Below are positions 59,575 to 64,000 of a stretch of 64,000 nt of DNA, one piece after another. Numbering within the stretch: position 1 is the first letter of the stretch; the number at the start of each line of letters is the position of its first letter. This DNA comes from Cladopsammia gracilis (taxonomy: Eukaryota; Cnidaria; Anthozoa; Scleractinia; Dendrophylliidae): contig JAJGOT010000021.1 in NCBI GenBank assembly GCA_022457155.1, forward strand, positions 252,501-316,500, in the 5' to 3' direction. The notes beneath the pieces were generated by a model. That model saw only the letters and a program-made list of their open reading frames with translations, ran no database searches and was not told the DNA's origin. The translations under genes were made by a program, and so were the position numbers.

Positions 59575-59659
59575 GTAAGTTAGTTAACAAGTTACTCCTT
59601 TATGATTGCTTCTTAACTAAATGCTTAAAATAATTTGCTTATGCTTTTGTTGGAACCTC

Positions 59660-60157
59660 TCTAACATAAAAATGATGGGGGTGCTCATTGGAAATTTTCT
59701 TAAAACACCCTAAAAGATACCAGAATCTCGTTTGATGGGCGTGGCTCAAAATAATTTTTACCCCTAAGAGGTACCAATAGGCCATTTGCACGATGACGTC
59801 ATATGACTATAACTACCAGAATCCTTCAGGTTTTTGTTTTGTAGTGCAAATTAGGGCTATTGTTATTTAAACCGCACTGGGATTACAAAATTTAAATAAG
59901 AAAGTAAAAACGAAATGAATTCTGGTAGTTGTAGTCAAATGACGCCATCGTGCAAATGGCCTATTCTAAAACAACACATGACATAATTATTCCGTCATAT
60001 TTTTTCAGCTCAATATCCTAAAAGGTACCGCGATAATTGTAGCAGTGGTCATTTTAGATTTTACATGTAGCACCCTAAGCGGTACCAATCTACAAATTTT
60101 GACCCCTAAAAGGTACGACGAGCACCCCCGTCATTTTTATATGGGAGTCCCCCCTCC
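59660..60157. mobile_element. Family A MITE copy interrupted by a second MITE
   Basis: Inverted relative to 52043-52368; its right end agcacccccgtcatttttat, then atgggagtccccc is well preserved and its left end is decayed. The nested element at 59779-59962 splits it. A (TGATAA)n microsatellite follows at 60216-60257. Confidence 0.7.
59779..59962. mobile_element. Nested 184-bp MITE, AGGCCATTTGCACGATGACG ends
   Basis: The left aggccatttgcacgatgacg and right cgccatcgtgcaaatggcct form long inverted repeats, continuing to ctaccagaat / attctggtag. Comparison with the uninterrupted copy at 52043-52368 shows the empty site and a 2-bp AT duplication. Confidence 0.8.
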
Positions 60158-60341
60158 CCGGGCCAATCGAACGAGCGAGTGACCAAGTAAAATTTCTACC
60201 AAAATGCTATAACTAGTATAATGATAATGATAAAAATGATAATGATAATGATAATCCAAGTAACTTCAAATCCTTCAAATCAGTGACTTTTAGTGTGATT
60301 GTTAATGTTACATGTACAATCATACTATTCAACATTCACAG

Positions 60342-60429
60342 GGGAATGACACCAGAAGATGCCGAGCTGCAGTATTTGGATAACTCAAGAAAGCTTCCAC
60401 TGTATGGAGTTGATCTACACACAGCTGTG
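60342..60429 (+). CDS. FERM gene coding exon 9
   Basis: 88 nt from TTCACAG to GTATGT; phase 2 in, phase 0 out. Encodes (R)GMTPEDAELQYLDNSRKLPL and YGVDLHTAV: the end of F2 and start of the PH-like F3 lobe, with the conserved YGVDLH. Intron 9 (60430-62199) shows no other exon or clear repeat; it is TACATGTA-rich like the rest of the gene. Confidence 0.94.
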
Positions 60430-62199
60430 GTATGTATTAGCATCTTCTTAATTTACAGATCATGCATGATGTTTGTAGATTATGTTTGTAGATTATGTTT
60501 GGCAGTATTCCTACTCAGTTACGGCTGGTTTTAATTACCAACGGAGTCGGAGTCTTAATCAGATTCACAAGAGTGGATATATACAATGTAGTGAAAATCA
60601 AATAACAGAGTTGTAAGCTGTGTGGAATCGTAGTCTCAAGCAGGGTGAGAAGTTTAATTTTGACAGCACTCACCATTAATTTTTTGGGTAAAGTGACTTC
60701 CAGAACTGCACTAAAAATGTACAATTTGTACTCTCCCAGAAGATTTGACACTTGCCTGAGCAAGAGGGCCAGTGCTAATTTCTATCCCTGCGCAAGAATC
60801 AGGTTTCCATTTTCTTCCGATTGCGCTTATGACCTCGTTGATTATGATCTAGTGAAAACTACATTGTCTGAGTTGCAAGACAAAGTGGCTGGCAAAATAA
60901 ACCAATCGTATGGAAGAATAAAGCAGTCACAGTGCCCATTTCCTGGCCCTTCGAGTACAAATTTCTGATTACAGCTGTGACAATTGCCTAGTTTTCACTA
61001 GATTTTTAGCAAAGGAATCCAACTGCAATCAGAAACTCTGACTGTTGCTTGATTTTCATTACATTGTAATACTATATTCTTCAGATTTTGACCGTGACTC
61101 CCTCATTAGTGAAAACCAGCCTTATTAGATCACATATAATGTCAAAACATGGTACATGTAAGAACAAAAAATTGGCCAATTAGAGTGAGTAAAAATGTAA
61201 CCAAGGCAGTTTCTTGGATTCAGATAAATGCAAGATTTTGCAGTTGCTGCATTCTAATGAAGCCATTGTGATGTTGTACCATTTTTGACACCTACACCGT
61301 TCATGTAGAATATACATGTAGTCTGATCTGCAACATAACAGACCAATGGCAAAAATAGAGTTAATTTGTTTTAAGTGATATAATTAATATGTAGCTTACA
61401 GTGTACATATTTCTAAACTGAACTCTAATCAACACTGACTGTAAGTTGAATGCTTTCATGAGTTTTTTTTAAGGACAATTTGTTAAAAACATTCTACAGA
61501 CATGTAGCTCTCACTGGTAAAGTTAAAAATAGCCAAATAATTTTGGAGAACTTTACAAAAATACTTAAACTTACCTTAATTTTTTCCAACAGGAAATCCC
61601 ATGTCCAAAATAGTAGAGTTGTTTAACTGCAATCCATTCCTGTTGTGACCTTCAGTTTTTCCATTATTTTGTACACATTTTTATTCTTTTTGTTGCTTAA
61701 AGCTTTTTAGCAATCAGGGTCAGCTCCTTACATACATTAGAATAGTTGATCAGAGAGATTTTTAGTTCTGTTTATTACACGTCTCGTAAGAAGACAACAC
61801 TCTCCTTCAAATCCAGTTCACTGAATGTACAGGTGTAGCTCCTAGCTGCTAATCCATTATATTGTAATAGATTTTGAGTGGAACAAACGGCATTTACAGT
61901 GCTGTGCCAGCAGACTCTATTAGTAGCCGTCTTCTTGGCCGTGTTCCTCTTCTTCTGATCATCCTTTCCATGTTTTCATTTGCCTTCCCACCTTCCGTTT
62001 ACCCTGCAGATTCCACTCCAGGGCCTGCCTGGTCATGTCAGATATTAGGTTCTGCAATGTGTGGCCGATCCAATTCTATTTGCGCCTAGTGATCTCTTTT
62101 GGGATGAATTCTTGCTCTGTTCTTTCCCAAAGTTCCCGTTGCTAATTATCTCTGGGCAGTTTAGTCACTGATAATGTGTTTGTATGAATCGTATTTCAG

Positions 62200-62288
62200 G
62201 ATGCAGAAGGGCAGAATGTGATCGTAGGTGTATCAGCTTGGGGGATTCACATCTTCCACAACAATAGGTTGATCAACAAGTTTGTTTG
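62200..62288 (+). CDS. FERM gene coding exon 10
   Basis: 89 nt from GTATTTCAG to GTAAGA; phase 0 in, phase 2 out. Encodes DAEGQNVIVGVSAWGIHIFH and NNRLINKFV(W), F3-lobe strands; the INxFxW pattern is conserved in 4.1 proteins. Confidence 0.94.
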
Positions 62289-62582
62289 GTAAGAAAATAA
62301 GTATTATAAATCAGTTAAGGGATATGTGGGTAAAGGTTTGAAAAATTAGGACTACAGAACTATATCTACTTTGTCTTTTAATACCACAGTATCATGTATT
62401 GCTACTAAGCAACTTAGACAGCAAGCATAATCATTGCAGAATAAATTGTAATAATTATATTTTTCATTCAAAAGTGATACATGTACATTCTAGTATGTGT
62501 TGGGGTTCAAATTTTTCACTGGTTTGCAATTCTTCAAACTTTTTTTTTTTTTCGTTGTCTCAGATTATGGTAATGATCTGAT

Positions 62583-62795
62583 TTCTGATCAACTGCTAGA
62601 TTCTCCTTCCAGTTTGTTTTGTATATGCTCATGTAACAAAGGGAGAATTTGGCTATAGATCAGGAGTCACTTACTGGGCCTTATCCCAAACTGGAAAAAG
62701 GCCCTTAGTGACTCCTGATCTGAAACCAAATTCTCCCTTTATTACATGAGCATATACAAGACAAACTGGAAGGAGAATCTAGCAGTTGATCAGAA
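62583..62795. repeat. Large palindrome (arms ~97 bp) in FERM intron 10
   Basis: ttctgatcaactgctagatt, then ctccttccagtttg...gggcc on the left is matched by ggccc...caaactggaaggag, then aatctagcagttgatcagaa on the right, with about 20 bp between the arms. Very few mismatches, so it is recent or actively maintained. Confidence 0.85.
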
Positions 62796-62976
62796 GTCAC
62801 TTAAGGCTTTATTCCACTCACCCTTTCAATTATATTGTTTATGCAGTACATGTTAAATAACTATCAATAATAATTAATACGATAGAAAATTATTAATTTT
62901 TGTGTTAGGTTTAATAATTTTTTTATGTACATGACTGTACATATTCAGGCATAATCAAGTTGAACTTTGTCAACAG

Positions 62977-63043
62977 GCCCAAGATCGTGAAAATTGCCTT
63001 CAAAAAGAAGAAGTTTACATTAACAATCAGACCTGCAAGTGAG
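62977..63043 (+). CDS. FERM gene coding exon 11 (last in window)
   Basis: 67 nt from CAACAG to GTGAGA; phase 2 in, phase 0 out. Encodes (W)PKIVKIAFKKKKFTLTIRPA and SE, the KI-x-KI-x-(F/Y)KKxxF strand pair of F3. The frame stays open, so the FERM domain end and the C-terminal regions (FA, spectrin-actin binding, CTD if present) lie beyond 64000. Confidence 0.93.
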
Positions 63044-64000
63044 GTGAGAAGCACAATTCCATTCAACAAGTAGATTCTGTTTTGCTAAGCATCTGTTCAG
63101 TTGTAGAACCGATACAGATGACGTGAATAAGATGATAAGAACAAAAAAGTGGCTGACAAGCTGCATTTGTACAGCAAAGCTGGTCACTGAATGAGGCTTT
63201 TGCCAAAGATTGACGTCTTCTGTGATCTATAACTGAACTGACGCACAGCAAAATGGAATCTATTTGTTTTATACAATATGTTTTATGCTATTTGTTTTAT
63301 ACAATAACAGGGAAGAAAAGCTGGCCTTGCAGCACTTGACTGTAATCATGACTTTTTGAGGTTTTTTCTATTTTCGCATTTTCTTGTCAACAAATTAAAG
63401 CTACTTTTCACTTCAGTTCATCTTTTTCTTAATTGTCAATAGCTTCTGCTAAACATTTTTTCTCTGTCACGTCAGCTGTGCGTCTGTACTCTGTTAGATC
63501 ACAGATTATGACCAATCTAAAAACTAATGCTCGACGTTCAAAGCCTAATTAAGGTTTGTTTTAAGCTGCCATCAATCACATTATGGCAACAAACATTGAA
63601 ACCCTTCAGAAACTGACAAAATGGACTGAAATCCACCAATCATGACACATGAGGATGATCTTTTGACCATTTTGTGTAAAGCATTTTTTTTATCATTGTT
63701 TCTTGAGACGTACATTGTAAGCTATGATATTTGTGGAAGTGAAAAACAAAACTGTTGGTTGAGTTTTAAACTTTAGAGTTGGTGAGTTATTAGATTAACC
63801 CAAAAGTGCCATTTAACATCAAAATTCAAGAAAAATCCCAAATTTCATTTTGTAAAATATCGAAAAACAAATGATACCATGCAAAAGTACTGCCGATGAG
63901 GTTTCATTTGAATGGTCACACCATAGGATTTCATCCACAGACTCAAAAGTTTGAACAATGGTACCATGCAAAAGTACTGCTGAAGAGGTTTCATTTGAAT
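63044..64000 (+). other. FERM gene intron 11 (start), no exon seen
   Basis: No further F3 exon (expected motif around IGFKLPSYRAAK) is present before the window ends. The last 130 bases contain two copies of atgcaaaagtactgc(c/t)ga(t/a)gaggtttcatttgaa (63880-63914 and 63965-64000), a ~85-bp tandem duplication cut by the window edge. Confidence 0.6.

Overview
The window is a piece of an animal nuclear genome, most likely an anthozoan cnidarian (stony coral or sea anemone). The reasons are intron-rich genes with GT/AG junctions, a band 4.1-type FERM gene, secreted H-type-lectin-like and Kazal modules split into phase-matched exons, and many short inverted-repeat transposons and tRNA-derived SINEs of the kind common in coral DNA. 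No bacterial operons, rRNA genes or CRISPR arrays are present.

Layout. 1-22,487 is repeat-rich host DNA with minus-strand exons of secreted proteins: a Kazal/follistatin-type exon (1299-1514), a two-exon lectin-like fragment (8551-9553) and a second lectin-like gene (13110-16058). Among them lie a Penelope-like remnant, nested DNA elements (one with a truncated Harbinger-type transposase), MITEs and SINEs. 22,488-39,256 is one complete Polinton/Maverick, a virus-like self-synthesising transposon. It has ~362-bp terminal inverted repeats, 5'-AG...CT-3' ends and a 6-bp CATTTA target duplication. 39,257-43,880 is repeat DNA with a second Penelope remnant. 43,881-50,225 holds two intronless minus-strand paralogues of unknown function with a TPR-like C-terminal half. 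50,705 to beyond 63,043 is the 5' part of a band 4.1-family FERM gene on the plus strand; eleven coding exons join in phase to 256 codons.

The Polinton has both halves of the expected gene set. Replication and integration: protein-primed family B DNA polymerase (minus strand) and a chromodomain DDE integrase. Virion: packaging ATPase, adenovirus-like cysteine protease, major and minor jelly-roll capsid proteins, a fibre-like protein, two small membrane-active/core-like proteins and a parvovirus-type phospholipase A2 domain. All major ORFs are open and the TIRs are about 97% alike by eye, so the copy looks fairly young.

Most striking observations. (1) The zinc-ribbon, PLA2-like and integrase ORFs are chained by two -1 frame changes. 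Each sits on an in-register canonical slippery heptamer (G GGA AAC and A AAA AAC) followed after 6 or 7 nt by a strong stem, and the integrase frame has no ATG upstream of its first catalytic Asp. A third -1 overlap with A AAA AAG precedes the protease. This looks like gag-pro-pol style programmed frameshifting. (2) Perfect hairpins lie 10-20 nt after the stop codons of six genes, resembling the hairpin rule for transcript ends in Mimivirus. (3) A 17-nt motif that forms the inner edge of the TIR recurs 17-23 nt upstream of four left-end genes and also encodes the first residues of the polymerase.
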